Source: Actinomycetota bacterium (GTDB lineage Bacteria; Actinomycetota; Actinomycetes; Nanopelagicales; Nanopelagicaceae). Taken from it: 32,970 bases of DNA. Position 1 is the stretch's first letter, and each line of letters opens with the position of its first letter. Made by a program: the position numbers and the translations under genes. The notes beneath the pieces were generated by a model. The model ran no database searches. It was not told the origin of the DNA and saw nothing but the letters and a program-made list of their open reading frames with translations. Shown here piece after piece: positions 1-7,474 of the stretch. The DNA is taken from the NCBI GenBank assembly GCA_010024385.1, contig RGHD01000010.1, forward strand, positions 1 through 32,970, given 5' to 3'.

Positions 1-804
1 CCAGGGCCGTCACAATCACCAGATATTGGACCAATTTCAAACAACGCTCTGCCAGTACTTTCTGGCGGTACTTATTTTGGCTGGAAGAGTCCAGATATTT
101 TGACACCCATAGCTGAAAAACACTGGTTTTTTATCTCGGATGTTGCCTCAATTATTCGCGGTCTAACTGGAGATCTTTCATATGTAACAGTTATTGCCGT
201 GGCAATAGTTCCAATATCTTTCTTTATTCTTTGGAAAACTTCATTCGGGCTTCGACTGCGAAGCGCGGGAGAAGCACCAATCGCGGCAGAGTCACTTGGT
301 GTCAATGTTTATAAAATGAAGTACGCAGGTGTGCTTATTTCTGGCGGATTAGCTGGTTTAGGTGGTGGTTTCTTAGCGATAGTTGCAGCGAATCACTATC
401 AAGAAAATCAAGTAGCAGGACGCGGATATATTGGTCTTGCAGCATTACTTTTCGGAAATTATCGCCCAGGAGGAATTTTGATGGGTGCAGGTTTGTTTGG
501 GTTTGCCGATGCTTTGCAATTACGTGACTCAGCGGCTATTCACGCTCTTATCCTTTTAATTGTTGTCATTCTCGCCTACCTTGTTTATCGCGATGTTCGT
601 AAGGGCAAATACCTCTCTGCATCAATTAGTGGCCTAATGTCAGCCGGTTTTATGTGGTTCTACTTAGCAGTCGACGCCCTTCCAGGACAGCTAGTAACAA
701 TGACCCCATATATTGCAACTCTTCTTGTAATGTCACTTGCTTCTCAGCGACTTCGGATGCCAGCAGCCGATGGCATTCCATACCGTCGCGGCGGCTTACG
801 ATGA
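1..804 (+). CDS. Nucleoside-type ABC transporter permease (5' partial)
   Basis: The reading frame is open from the first base of the window, so the true start lies upstream; the TTG at 100 is just an internal leucine. About 267 residues are visible. The stretch around residues 80-125 (RSAGEAPIAAESLGV, then a Gly-rich LISGGLAGLGGG helix) is typical of the BPD_transp_2 permeases that work with BmpA/Med-type nucleoside-binding lipoproteins (NupP/NupQ-like). Several hydrophobic helices follow to the C-terminus. The family moves nucleosides across the inner membrane using a partner ATPase and binding protein, which are not in this window. The stop overlaps the cdd start (ATGA), and the next genes degrade nucleosides, which supports nucleosides as substrate. 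The substrate is inferred from context and family resemblance; a sugar permease of the same superfamily is the alternative. Confidence 0.85.
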   Translation, partial: PGPSQSPDIGPISNNALPVLSGGTYFGWKSPDILTPIAEKHWFFISDVASIIRGLTGDLSYVTVIAVAIVPISFFILWKTSFGLRLRSAGEAPIAAESLGVNVYKMKYAGVLISGGLAGLGGGFLAIVAANHYQENQVAGRGYIGLAALLFGNYRPGGILMGAGLFGFADALQLRDSAAIHALILLIVVILAYLVYRDVRKGKYLSASISGLMSAGFMWFYLAVDALPGQLVTMTPYIATLLVMSLASQRLRMPAADGIPYRRGGLR

Positions 805-1202
805 GTGCTATTGATTGGGATGCACTCCATACTGCTGCAGTTGCAGCTATGAAAACTGCGTATGCCCCATATTCAAAGTTTCCTGTTGGTGTTGCAGCAC
901 TAGTCGATGACGGACGCATAGTTTCTGGATGTAATGTTGAAAATGCTAGCTATGGCTTAGGACTTTGTGCAGAGTGTGGTTTAGTGTCAAATCTGATTGC
1001 AACGGGTGGAGGTCGTTTAGTTGCGATCTCATGCGTTGATGGACAGGGAAATCACTTGGCCCCATGTGGGCGTTGTCGCCAACTGTTGTTTGAACATGGT
1101 GGATCGAATGCACTCTTGATGACCGATGATGGACCTCAGACAATGGCTGAAATGTTGCCTTGGGCTTTTGGTCCTGATGATTTAGACCGCAACGAGCGCT
1201 AA
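801..1202 (+). CDS. cdd: Cytidine deaminase
   Basis: This 133-aa protein has the usual length of small homotetrameric cytidine deaminases, which convert cytidine and deoxycytidine to uridine and deoxyuridine plus ammonia. The zinc site is complete: C56-A57-E58 supplies one ligand and the catalytic glutamate, and P88-C89-G90-R91-C92 supplies the other two cysteines. The substrate-binding NVENASYG stretch lies at about 45-52. The ATG at 801 overlaps the permease stop by 4 bases, and the longer upstream reading in this frame would run far into the permease, so 801 is chosen. The stop abuts the deoA ATG. It feeds deoxyuridine and uridine to the pyrimidine phosphorylase encoded next. Confidence 0.96.
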   Translation: MSAIDWDALHTAAVAAMKTAYAPYSKFPVGVAALVDDGRIVSGCNVENASYGLGLCAECGLVSNLIATGGGRLVAISCVDGQGNHLAPCGRCRQLLFEHGGSNALLMTDDGPQTMAEMLPWAFGPDDLDRNER

Positions 1203-2507
1203 ATGTCGCAGGTTGAGGCATTCTCAGCAGCCGAAGTTATCGCTGCAAAACGTGATCGACATGCATTAACTGATCCACAAATTGATTGGGTGATTGAGGC
1301 ATACACCCGCGGTGCAGTAGCTGATGAACAAATGTCTGCATTATTAATGGCAATCTTGCTTAACGGCATGGATTCTCGTGAAATTTCTCGTTGGACTGAT
1401 GCAATGATCAATAGCGGTGAGCGCATGAGCTGGTCAGCATTGTCGCGACCAACAGTGGATAAGCATTCAACAGGTGGTGTGGGAGACAAGATCACTTTGC
1501 CACTTGCGCCACTAGTTGCTGCTTGTGGTGCTGCTGTTCCACAACTTTCTGGTCGAGGTCTTGGCCATACAGGTGGAACCCTAGATAAATTGGAATCTAT
1601 TCCTGGTTGGCGTGCTTCGCTATCAAATACAGAGATGCTAAAAGTGTTACAAGATTGCGGAGCAGTAATTTGTGCAGCAGGAGCGGGGCTGGCTCCAGCA
1701 GATAAGAAGTTGTATGCACTGCGTGATGTGACAGCAACAGTAGAAGCAATTCCACTGATTGCTTCCTCGATTATGAGTAAGAAGATTGCCGAAGGCACGA
1801 GTGCTCTAGTACTTGATGTTAAGACTGGTGCTGGCGCATTTATGAGCGATCCACATAAGGCTAAAGAGTTAGCGCATGTAATGGTTGGCCTTGGAAAACG
1901 CGCTGGCGTGAAAACAATTGCGTTGGTAACGGCTATGGATATTCCATTAGGACTAACTGCAGGAAATGCTTTAGAAGTTCGAGAATCTGTTGAAGTTTTA
2001 GCAGGCGGTGGTCCGTCAGATGTCGTCGAACTCACTATTCTACTTGCACGAGAAATGTTAGAAATTGTTGGAATTACAAAAGTTGATCCAGCTGAGATGT
2101 TGAAAAATGGAAAAGCAATGGATGTATGGCGCCAGATGATTAAAGCCCAAGGAGGAGATCCTGATGCAAAACTTCCAACTGCAAAAGAGAATTTAACTGT
2201 TACAGCTAAATCAAGTGGAACTATTCTTTCAATGGATGCGATGAAAGTGGGACTTGCTGCTTGGCGCTTAGGTGCAGGCCGATCACGCCAAGGCGAAGCA
2301 GTTCAGGCTGGGGCTGGGATAGAAATTCACGCAAAGCCAGGCGATATCGTAGCCGCAGGAGCACCGCTCTACACATTGCACACCGATACGCCAGCAGCTT
2401 TTGCCCGTGCACAAGAATCACTAACTAATTCAGTAACTATCGGCGATTTACCAAAAGATGGAAAAATCGATAGATTGCCACTAGTAGTCGAGCGAATTAC
2501 GGATTGA
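1203..2507 (+). CDS. deoA: Thymidine / pyrimidine-nucleoside phosphorylase
   Basis: This 434-aa protein is full length for the glycosyltransferase family 3 / pyrimidine nucleoside phosphorylase family. It splits thymidine or (deoxy)uridine with phosphate into the base and (deoxy)ribose-1-phosphate. The phosphate-binding [10 protein letters not shown] loop lies at 87-96, and the family signature [11 protein letters not shown] starts at S116 and is followed by LDKLE. The C-terminal alpha/beta domain ends in the usual H-x-K-PGD-type region. The ATG follows the cdd stop with no gap, so the two are translationally coupled. Whether it prefers thymidine (DeoA) or uses both pyrimidines (Pdp) cannot be decided by eye. 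The deoxyribose-1-phosphate made here would feed the mutase and DeoC encoded on the opposite strand at 8918-11472. Confidence 0.95.
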   Translation: MSQVEAFSAAEVIAAKRDRHALTDPQIDWVIEAYTRGAVADEQMSALLMAILLNGMDSREISRWTDAMINSGERMSWSALSRPTVDKHSTGGVGDKITLPLAPLVAACGAAVPQLSGRGLGHTGGTLDKLESIPGWRASLSNTEMLKVLQDCGAVICAAGAGLAPADKKLYALRDVTATVEAIPLIASSIMSKKIAEGTSALVLDVKTGAGAFMSDPHKAKELAHVMVGLGKRAGVKTIALVTAMDIPLGLTAGNALEVRESVEVLAGGGPSDVVELTILLAREMLEIVGITKVDPAEMLKNGKAMDVWRQMIKAQGGDPDAKLPTAKENLTVTAKSSGTILSMDAMKVGLAAWRLGAGRSRQGEAVQAGAGIEIHAKPGDIVAAGAPLYTLHTDTPAAFARAQESLTNSVTIGDLPKDGKIDRLPLVVERITD

Positions 2508-2517
2508 GAGCTTTAAG

Positions 2518-3612
2518 GTGAGCCTTACTAGTAAACCATCACCAGCCCAGATTAAGCGCGTCCCAAAAGTACTGCTACATGATCACTTAGATGGCGGATT
2601 ACGGCCTCAAACAATTATTGATATTGCACAAGAAATTGGTTACACCGCACTTCCAACTCATGATGCTCTTGAACTTGCAACATGGTTCCGTGAATCATGT
2701 GATTCAGGTTCACTAGTTCGCTACCTAGAGACCTTTTCTCACACAATTGCAGTCATGCAGCGACGCGAAGACATTATTCGAGTTGCTCGAGAGTGCGCAT
2801 TAGATTTAGCACGAGATGGTGTTGTTTATGCTGAAGTTCGCGGTGCACCAGAACTCTTTACTGAAAAAGGTTTATCGATGGCCGATGTTGTTGATGCAAC
2901 AATTGAAGGTTACAAGCAAGGAATGGCAGAGGCTAAAACCGAAGGCCATGAGATTCAGGTCTTCTCGTTGCTATGTGGTATGCGCCAAAATAAACTCTCG
3001 CAGGAAGTTGCAGAGTTAGTGGTTAAATATCGCGATAAAGGAGTAGTTGGCTTTGATATCGCTGGTCCAGAAGATGGTTTTCCACCAAGTGATCAAAAAG
3101 AGACTTTTGATTATCTACGCAAAGAAGATGCTCACTTCACTATCCACGCAGGTGAGGCATACGGGCTTCCTTCAATTTGGGAGGCAATTCAACTCTGTGG
3201 TGCTGAGCGCTTAGGTCATGGCGTTCGAATCATCGATGACATAGATTTCTCAGGCACTGAGCCAAAGTTAGGTCAACTGGCATCCTACGTTCGTGATCGC
3301 AGAATCCCACTTGAACTATGCCCAACTTCTAATCTTCAAACAGGGGCGGCAAAGAGTTATGCCGAGCACCCAATCGGAGCCTTGGCCCGCTTGCGCTTTA
3401 GAGTCACACTCAATACAGATAATCGATTAATGAGCCAAACTTCTATGTCATTTGAGATGGAAGAAGCGGTAAAAGCTTTTGGTTGGGATTTTGCAGAACT
3501 ACAGCGCATCACCATTAATGCGATGAAAAGCGCATTTATTCCATATCCAGAGCGTTTAAAGATTATTGATGGGGTCATCAAACCTGGCTATGCGAAAATC
3601 TCTGCTGAGTAA
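2518..3612 (+). CDS. add: Adenosine deaminase
   Basis: This 364-aa metal-dependent hydrolase deaminates adenosine and deoxyadenosine to (deoxy)inosine. The metal ligands H21 and H23 lie in HDHLDG, followed by H210-A-G-E213 (catalytic Glu), H234 in LGHGV, and D301 in NTDNRLMS. The second Asp of the classic TDD motif is Asn302 here. From memory, NTDNRLMS is the usual form in actinobacterial Add proteins, so this is not taken as a defect. The start is GTG at 2518, 10 bases after the deoA stop, with only a weak purine-rich stretch ahead. The stop TAA shares one base with the ATG of the P450 gene. Product inosine can be cleaved by the PNP at 11477-12307 or by the nucleoside hydrolase at 5684-6637. 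Confidence 0.94.
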   Translation: MSLTSKPSPAQIKRVPKVLLHDHLDGGLRPQTIIDIAQEIGYTALPTHDALELATWFRESCDSGSLVRYLETFSHTIAVMQRREDIIRVARECALDLARDGVVYAEVRGAPELFTEKGLSMADVVDATIEGYKQGMAEAKTEGHEIQVFSLLCGMRQNKLSQEVAELVVKYRDKGVVGFDIAGPEDGFPPSDQKETFDYLRKEDAHFTIHAGEAYGLPSIWEAIQLCGAERLGHGVRIIDDIDFSGTEPKLGQLASYVRDRRIPLELCPTSNLQTGAAKSYAEHPIGALARLRFRVTLNTDNRLMSQTSMSFEMEEAVKAFGWDFAELQRITINAMKSAFIPYPERLKIIDGVIKPGYAKISAE

Positions 3613-4796
3613 TGATTGATTTCAATAACCCTACTTTTGTCGCTGATCCATACGAGCAGTTAAAGGAACTTCGCCAATTTGGTAAGCCCGTTTGGCATGA
3701 GGGGATGCAGATATTTTTAGCTGCTCGCCATAGCGATGCCAATGACGTCTTTAGAAACAAATCTTTAGGGCGTATTTTCACAGATAAAAAGCCAGATTTT
3801 GAATGGGAAACATTTAATTGGCTTCACTCAGATTCGATTTTGGATAGCGAACCGCCTAAGCACACGCGTCTTCGTTCTTTAGTTGCAAAAGCTTTTAATC
3901 GAAACAAGATTGAAGGTATGCGACCAGCCGTTGAACGCATCACGCACAAACTTTTGGATGCCATAAATGAGAAGGTAAAATCAGGAACGACCTTTGATTT
4001 GATTGCAGATTATGCAGAACCCTTACCTGTGAAAATCATTGCAGACTTGCTAGGTTTTCCAGAGTCTGAAGAGCATTTACTTCGTCCTTGGTCACAATCA
4101 ATCGTGAAGATGTATGAAGTTAATCCATCCGAGCAGCACCAAGTGGAAGCTAAAAAAGCAGCAGCCGAATTCGCTGAATATGTGCGCTCTTTGGCTGAAC
4201 ACCGCAAGAAGAATCCGGGTCAAGATCTGATCACTGATTTAGCTATGGTTGAAGAAAATGGCGAAAAGCTAAACTCCCATGAACTAGTGGCAACTTGTGT
4301 GCTTCTACTAAATGCCGGGCACGAAGCAAGTGTGAATGCTTTTGGAAATGGAATGGTTGCAGTTCTTGAGCGACCAGATCAGGCAGATTTATTGCGAAAG
4401 AATTCACGAGCAATAACACAGACAGCTCTTGAAGAATTTATGCGATTTGATGCCCCACTTCACCTATTTGAGCGCACAGCAACAGTTGATACCGAGGTGG
4501 GAGGCGTAAAAATTGAGCAGGGACAGAAGATTGCGGCCCTGATTGGTTCTGCCAATCGTGATTCTGAAATCTTTGAGCGTGCTGATGAAATGGATTTAAC
4601 TCGTGATCCAAACCCACACATTGGTTTCGGGGCAGGAATTCATTTTTGCTTGGGCGCACCTCTTGCTCGCCTAGAAATGAGCGTTTCACTTCCAGCACTT
4701 TGGGAGAAGTATCCAAATATGCAATTAGCTGAGAATCCAGTGCGCAGACCTACATTTGTATTACGAGGTTATGAAAGAGTTTCAATCTCTGTTTGA
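3612..4796 (+). CDS. Cytochrome P450, class I bacterial type
   Basis: This 394-aa soluble P450 has the normal length for bacterial enzymes. The haem-binding loop GFGAGIHFCLGAPLA carries the axial ligand C346. The K-helix ExxR is E275-FM-R278. The I-helix motif is A235-G-H-E-A239-S240: the acid is present, but the conserved Thr of AGxET is Ala, as in P450eryF (AGFEAS). These enzymes need ferredoxin and reductase partners, and none is encoded in the window. The ATG overlaps the add stop by one base (TAATG), so the gene appears to be part of the nucleoside operon. The 3' end overlaps the convergent ribokinase by 28 bp. The substrate is unknown; the location hints at a nucleoside- or base-derived compound, but that is speculation. 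Confidence 0.93.
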   Translation: MIDFNNPTFVADPYEQLKELRQFGKPVWHEGMQIFLAARHSDANDVFRNKSLGRIFTDKKPDFEWETFNWLHSDSILDSEPPKHTRLRSLVAKAFNRNKIEGMRPAVERITHKLLDAINEKVKSGTTFDLIADYAEPLPVKIIADLLGFPESEEHLLRPWSQSIVKMYEVNPSEQHQVEAKKAAAEFAEYVRSLAEHRKKNPGQDLITDLAMVEENGEKLNSHELVATCVLLLNAGHEASVNAFGNGMVAVLERPDQADLLRKNSRAITQTALEEFMRFDAPLHLFERTATVDTEVGGVKIEQGQKIAALIGSANRDSEIFERADEMDLTRDPNPHIGFGAGIHFCLGAPLARLEMSVSLPALWEKYPNMQLAENPVRRPTFVLRGYERVSISV

Positions 4797-5665
4797 GAAG
4801 GGTATGAGGATTGAGCACCTTTACGTGTGACACTCAAAGATGCAACCTTAATTCCTAGCTTCATGGCATCTTCTGGATTCATTCTACTAGCTAAGCCAAA
4901 AGCAAAAACGCCAACAAATGCATCACCAGCGCCAGTGGTATCTACTGCATTAACCTTTGGAGCACTCACTCGAGTGAGATTCCCATCGGAAGTGATCAAA
5001 ACAGCACCCTCTGACCCTAAAGTCACAATTGAATTCTTACCCAGTCTAAATTTCTTTAGTATTTCATCACTTGTAGGGTCTTGACCAAAGAGTTCTTTGA
5101 ATTCAGTTTCATTAGGAATAATCCAGTCAGTGACTGCTAAGAGTTCTTCACTCAGGGGTTGGTAGGGTGCTGGATTCAGAATTGTTACACAACCACGTTT
5201 TTTTGCTGCAGAGAATGCAGCCAGAGTTACTTCTTGCTTTATCTCACACTGTGCAACTACGACTGCTAAGTCTGCGATTGTCTCAATTGCCTCGATAGCC
5301 TTCTTAGATTCAATCTCATGATTTGCGCCTGGAATGATTATGATTCTATTCTCGCCGTTGGCATCGACCCAGATATGTGCCACACCATTTGGAGTATCAC
5401 TACGCTCCACATATTCTGAATCAATACCAAGCTTTTTAAAATTTTCAGCAATTGATTCACCGAATAAATCTTTACCAAGCTTTCCAACAAAGTGAACTTC
5501 CGCCCCGCAGTGAGCAGCAATAACGGCTTGGTTGGCTCCTTTACCCCCAAAACCAGTGGTAAAAAGCTCACCTTCTAAGGTTTGCCCAGGAGCCGGAATC
5601 ACTTTGGCATAGGCAGTTAAATCAATCATTGCGCTTCCAACTACAGCTATTACTGCTTTGCTCAT
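4769..5665 (-). CDS. rbsK: Ribokinase, PfkB family
   Basis: This 298-aa protein has the usual ribokinase length and phosphorylates D-ribose (perhaps deoxyribose) to the 5-phosphate with ATP. The sugar-binding signature GFGGKGANQAV lies at 38-48, NPAP at 164-167, and DTTGAGDAF at 242-250 with catalytic base D248. It is transcribed divergently from a nucleoside hydrolase that would release free ribose, so the two form a logical pair. The ATG at 5665 has no ribosome-binding site. Instead a TAGCCT box ends 6 bases before it, suggesting a leaderless mRNA. The last 28 bp overlap the end of the P450 gene on the other strand. Other PfkB sugar kinases are possible, but the motifs fit ribokinase best. 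Confidence 0.92.
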   Translation of the reverse strand: MSKAVIAVVGSAMIDLTAYAKVIPAPGQTLEGELFTTGFGGKGANQAVIAAHCGAEVHFVGKLGKDLFGESIAENFKKLGIDSEYVERSDTPNGVAHIWVDANGENRIIIIPGANHEIESKKAIEAIETIADLAVVVAQCEIKQEVTLAAFSAAKKRGCVTILNPAPYQPLSEELLAVTDWIIPNETEFKELFGQDPTSDEILKKFRLGKNSIVTLGSEGAVLITSDGNLTRVSAPKVNAVDTTGAGDAFVGVFAFGLASRMNPEDAMKLGIKVASLSVTRKGAQSSYPSQTEIETLS

Positions 5666-5670
5666 ACCAC

Positions 5671-5677
5671 TAGGCTA
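5671..5677. promoter_or_regulatory. Shared bidirectional -10 element, leaderless
   Basis: The 7-mer TAGGCTA sits in an 18-bp intergenic gap (5666-5683). On the plus strand TAGGCT (5671-5676) lies 7 bases before the nucleoside hydrolase ATG. On the minus strand TAGCCT (5677-5672) lies 6 bases before the ribokinase ATG. Both match the actinobacterial TAnnnT -10 consensus at the spacing expected when transcription starts at the start codon. No convincing -35 box is visible on either side; any -35 would lie inside the opposite gene. Confidence 0.75.
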
Positions 5678-5683
5678 TCGCTT

Positions 5684-6637
5684 ATGGAAAAAACTTCAAT
5701 CATTCTTGATGTTGATACCGGCGTCGATGATGCTTTTGCAGTCCTTTTTGCCGCAATGCATCCAGCAATCAACTTACTTGGAGTTACCTGCGTTGATGGC
5801 AACACTAATGTCGACCAGGTTGTTGCAAATACATTAAAAGTTTTAGATGCAGCCGGCGCTGGAGATATTCCTGTTGCCAGAGGCGCTGTCCGCCCGCTTC
5901 TCGGTAAATCAGAGTATGCCGAGTATGTGCATGGCGCAGATGGAATGGGTGATCTTGGGATTACGCCCTCGTATCGAAAAGTTGATTCTCGCTCTGCCAT
6001 TGAACTCCTTCGCGATTTAATTGAAGAAACAAAGGAGCCAGTAACACTAGTTCCAATTGCACCGCTTACAAATATTGCTTTGTTCTTGCGAGCCTTTCCA
6101 GAAACCGCCAAGAAACTACATCGAATTGTTTTAATGGGTGGATCAGCATCAGCTGGTAATGCAACAGCTGCGGCAGAATTTAACGTTTGGCATGACCCGG
6201 AAGCCGCGGCAATTGTTTTTCAAAGTGGAGTTCCAATAACTATGTACGGACTAGATGTATTTATGCGACCAGGTGCAACAAGTGAAAATGCTGCACAATT
6301 ATTGAAATCCTCAGCTCCAGCACCTCAATTTGCTGGAACGTTAATTCAAGCATTTATTGAGCGCTTGCATGTCTCTCCCATTACTTTGGGTGACTATGGG
6401 GCAGTTGCATGTGTAATTCACCCAGAGCTATTTACAACAGAAGTCTTTGATGTTGTCGTCGACACATCCCATGGGCCAGCGCGTGGTCAAACCATCTGTG
6501 ATCGTAGAGCGCCATTTCTAAAGTCCATCGAACCTAATGATTTGACTGATTCTGCTGCAGTGAGGGTAGTACTAGACCTAGATGTAGAAGCAGTTGAGCA
6601 GTTGTGGTTTAAAACCATTGATAAAGACTGGCTATAG
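5684..6637 (+). CDS. Inosine-uridine-type nucleoside hydrolase
   Basis: This 317-aa protein belongs to the IUNH family, which hydrolyses ribonucleosides to base plus free ribose. The calcium-site motif DVDTGVDDA lies at 9-17 with D9, D15 and D16; the usual Pro of DxDPGxDD is Thr here. A second family block, LMGGSA followed by FNVWHDPEAA, lies in the middle of the protein. The ATG at 5684 has no ribosome-binding site and sits 7 bases after a TAGGCT box, so leaderless translation is likely. The gene is divergent from ribokinase, which would capture the released ribose. The stop TAG and the stop of the convergent half-ALDH lie within a 6-base palindrome CTATAG. Substrate preference is not predictable from sequence alone. 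Confidence 0.93.
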   Translation: MEKTSIILDVDTGVDDAFAVLFAAMHPAINLLGVTCVDGNTNVDQVVANTLKVLDAAGAGDIPVARGAVRPLLGKSEYAEYVHGADGMGDLGITPSYRKVDSRSAIELLRDLIEETKEPVTLVPIAPLTNIALFLRAFPETAKKLHRIVLMGGSASAGNATAAAEFNVWHDPEAAAIVFQSGVPITMYGLDVFMRPGATSENAAQLLKSSAPAPQFAGTLIQAFIERLHVSPITLGDYGAVACVIHPELFTTEVFDVVVDTSHGPARGQTICDRRAPFLKSIEPNDLTDSAAVRVVLDLDVEAVEQLWFKTIDKDWL

Positions 6638-7474
6638 CCCAATCGGGTGCCAAACCGTCTTGTTCTCCATGAATGCCAGAATGCGTCCAGGATCAGCGCT
6701 TTTAAAGCTATAGATTCTTTTCAGGTTTTCAGTACCAGATGTTTTAACGTCTACATGCTTTTTAGCACCTAAACCAGAGATATCTAAGCCATCTATATCC
6801 ATGTGTGAAGCCATCCACGGGGTTATTTCATCTTTCTTTCCAGTCAAAATGTTAATTACACCGGCTGGAACATCACTTGTAGCAATAACTTCAGCAAAAC
6901 TCATGGCAGAAAGTGGAGCTTTAGTACTAGCAAGAACAACCACAGTGTTACCACCAACAATGATTGGTGCAATTGAATCAATTAAACCGAGCAAAGACGG
7001 CGTCTCTGGAGCAATCGCTGCAATTACACCCATGCTTTCTGGAATTGTGAAGTTGTAATAAGGACCAGCAACAGGGTTGAGTGCACCTGAAAGTGAAGGA
7101 ATCTTGTCAGTCCATCCTGCATACCAAACGAGTCGATCCACTGAATCTGTAACTTCTTTTTCTGCTTTTGCTTTTGATACACCAGTGACTGTGACAATCT
7201 CTTCTACAAACTGCGCACGACGACCTTCAAGCATTTCTGCAAGTCTGTAAAGAATTTGTCCTTTGTTATATGCAGTAGCTTTGTTCCATCCAGGTTGGGC
7301 TGCACGAGCTGCTACAACCGCCTCCTTCAAGTCTTTACGAGATGCTAGGCATGGGTTTGCAATGAAGACACCTTTAGCGTTCTTAACTTCATATGTGCGA
7401 CCAGATTCTGTGCGAGGGAACGCCCCATTAATAAATAGTTTGTATGTTTTCTTCACATCAATTCGATTACTCAT
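6632..7474 (-). CDS. Half-length aldehyde dehydrogenase homologue lacking catalytic residues
   Basis: At 280 aa this matches only the N-terminal, NAD-binding part of the ALDH superfamily (normally about 480 aa). Residues 10-215 align with the full ALDH encoded just upstream, but key positions are lost. APETPS (155-160) replaces the PWNFP segment with the catalytic Asn, and LAST (181-184) replaces the NAD-binding Lys of KPAE. There is no ELGGK Glu and no FNQG-type Cys. The last 60 residues do not look like ALDH. The ATG overlaps the upstream ALDH stop by 8 bases, and the operon ends here, so this is not the front half of a frameshifted gene. It is probably a non-catalytic partner subunit of the full enzyme, similar in idea to the pseudo-domain of ALDH16. 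That role is inference. Confidence 0.8.
   Translation of the reverse strand: MSNRIDVKKTYKLFINGAFPRTESGRTYEVKNAKGVFIANPCLASRKDLKEAVVAARAAQPGWNKATAYNKGQILYRLAEMLEGRRAQFVEEIVTVTGVSKAKAEKEVTDSVDRLVWYAGWTDKIPSLSGALNPVAGPYYNFTIPESMGVIAAIAPETPSLLGLIDSIAPIIVGGNTVVVLASTKAPLSAMSFAEVIATSDVPAGVINILTGKKDEITPWMASHMDIDGLDISGLGAKKHVDVKTSGTENLKRIYSFKSADPGRILAFMENKTVWHPIGL

Noticed and set aside
100..804. ABC permease starting at TTG 100
   Set aside because: The same frame is open back to base 1 with permease-like residues, so the gene is cut by the window edge.
2518..3612. Adenosine deaminase defective because TDD reads TDN
   Set aside because: NTDNRLMS is the form remembered from actinobacterial Add proteins and all other metal and catalytic residues are present.
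6632..7474. Half-ALDH as a frameshifted pseudogene
   Set aside because: No ALDH C-terminal sequence follows; the gene ends on the stop of a convergent gene and its frame is intact with a distinct tail.
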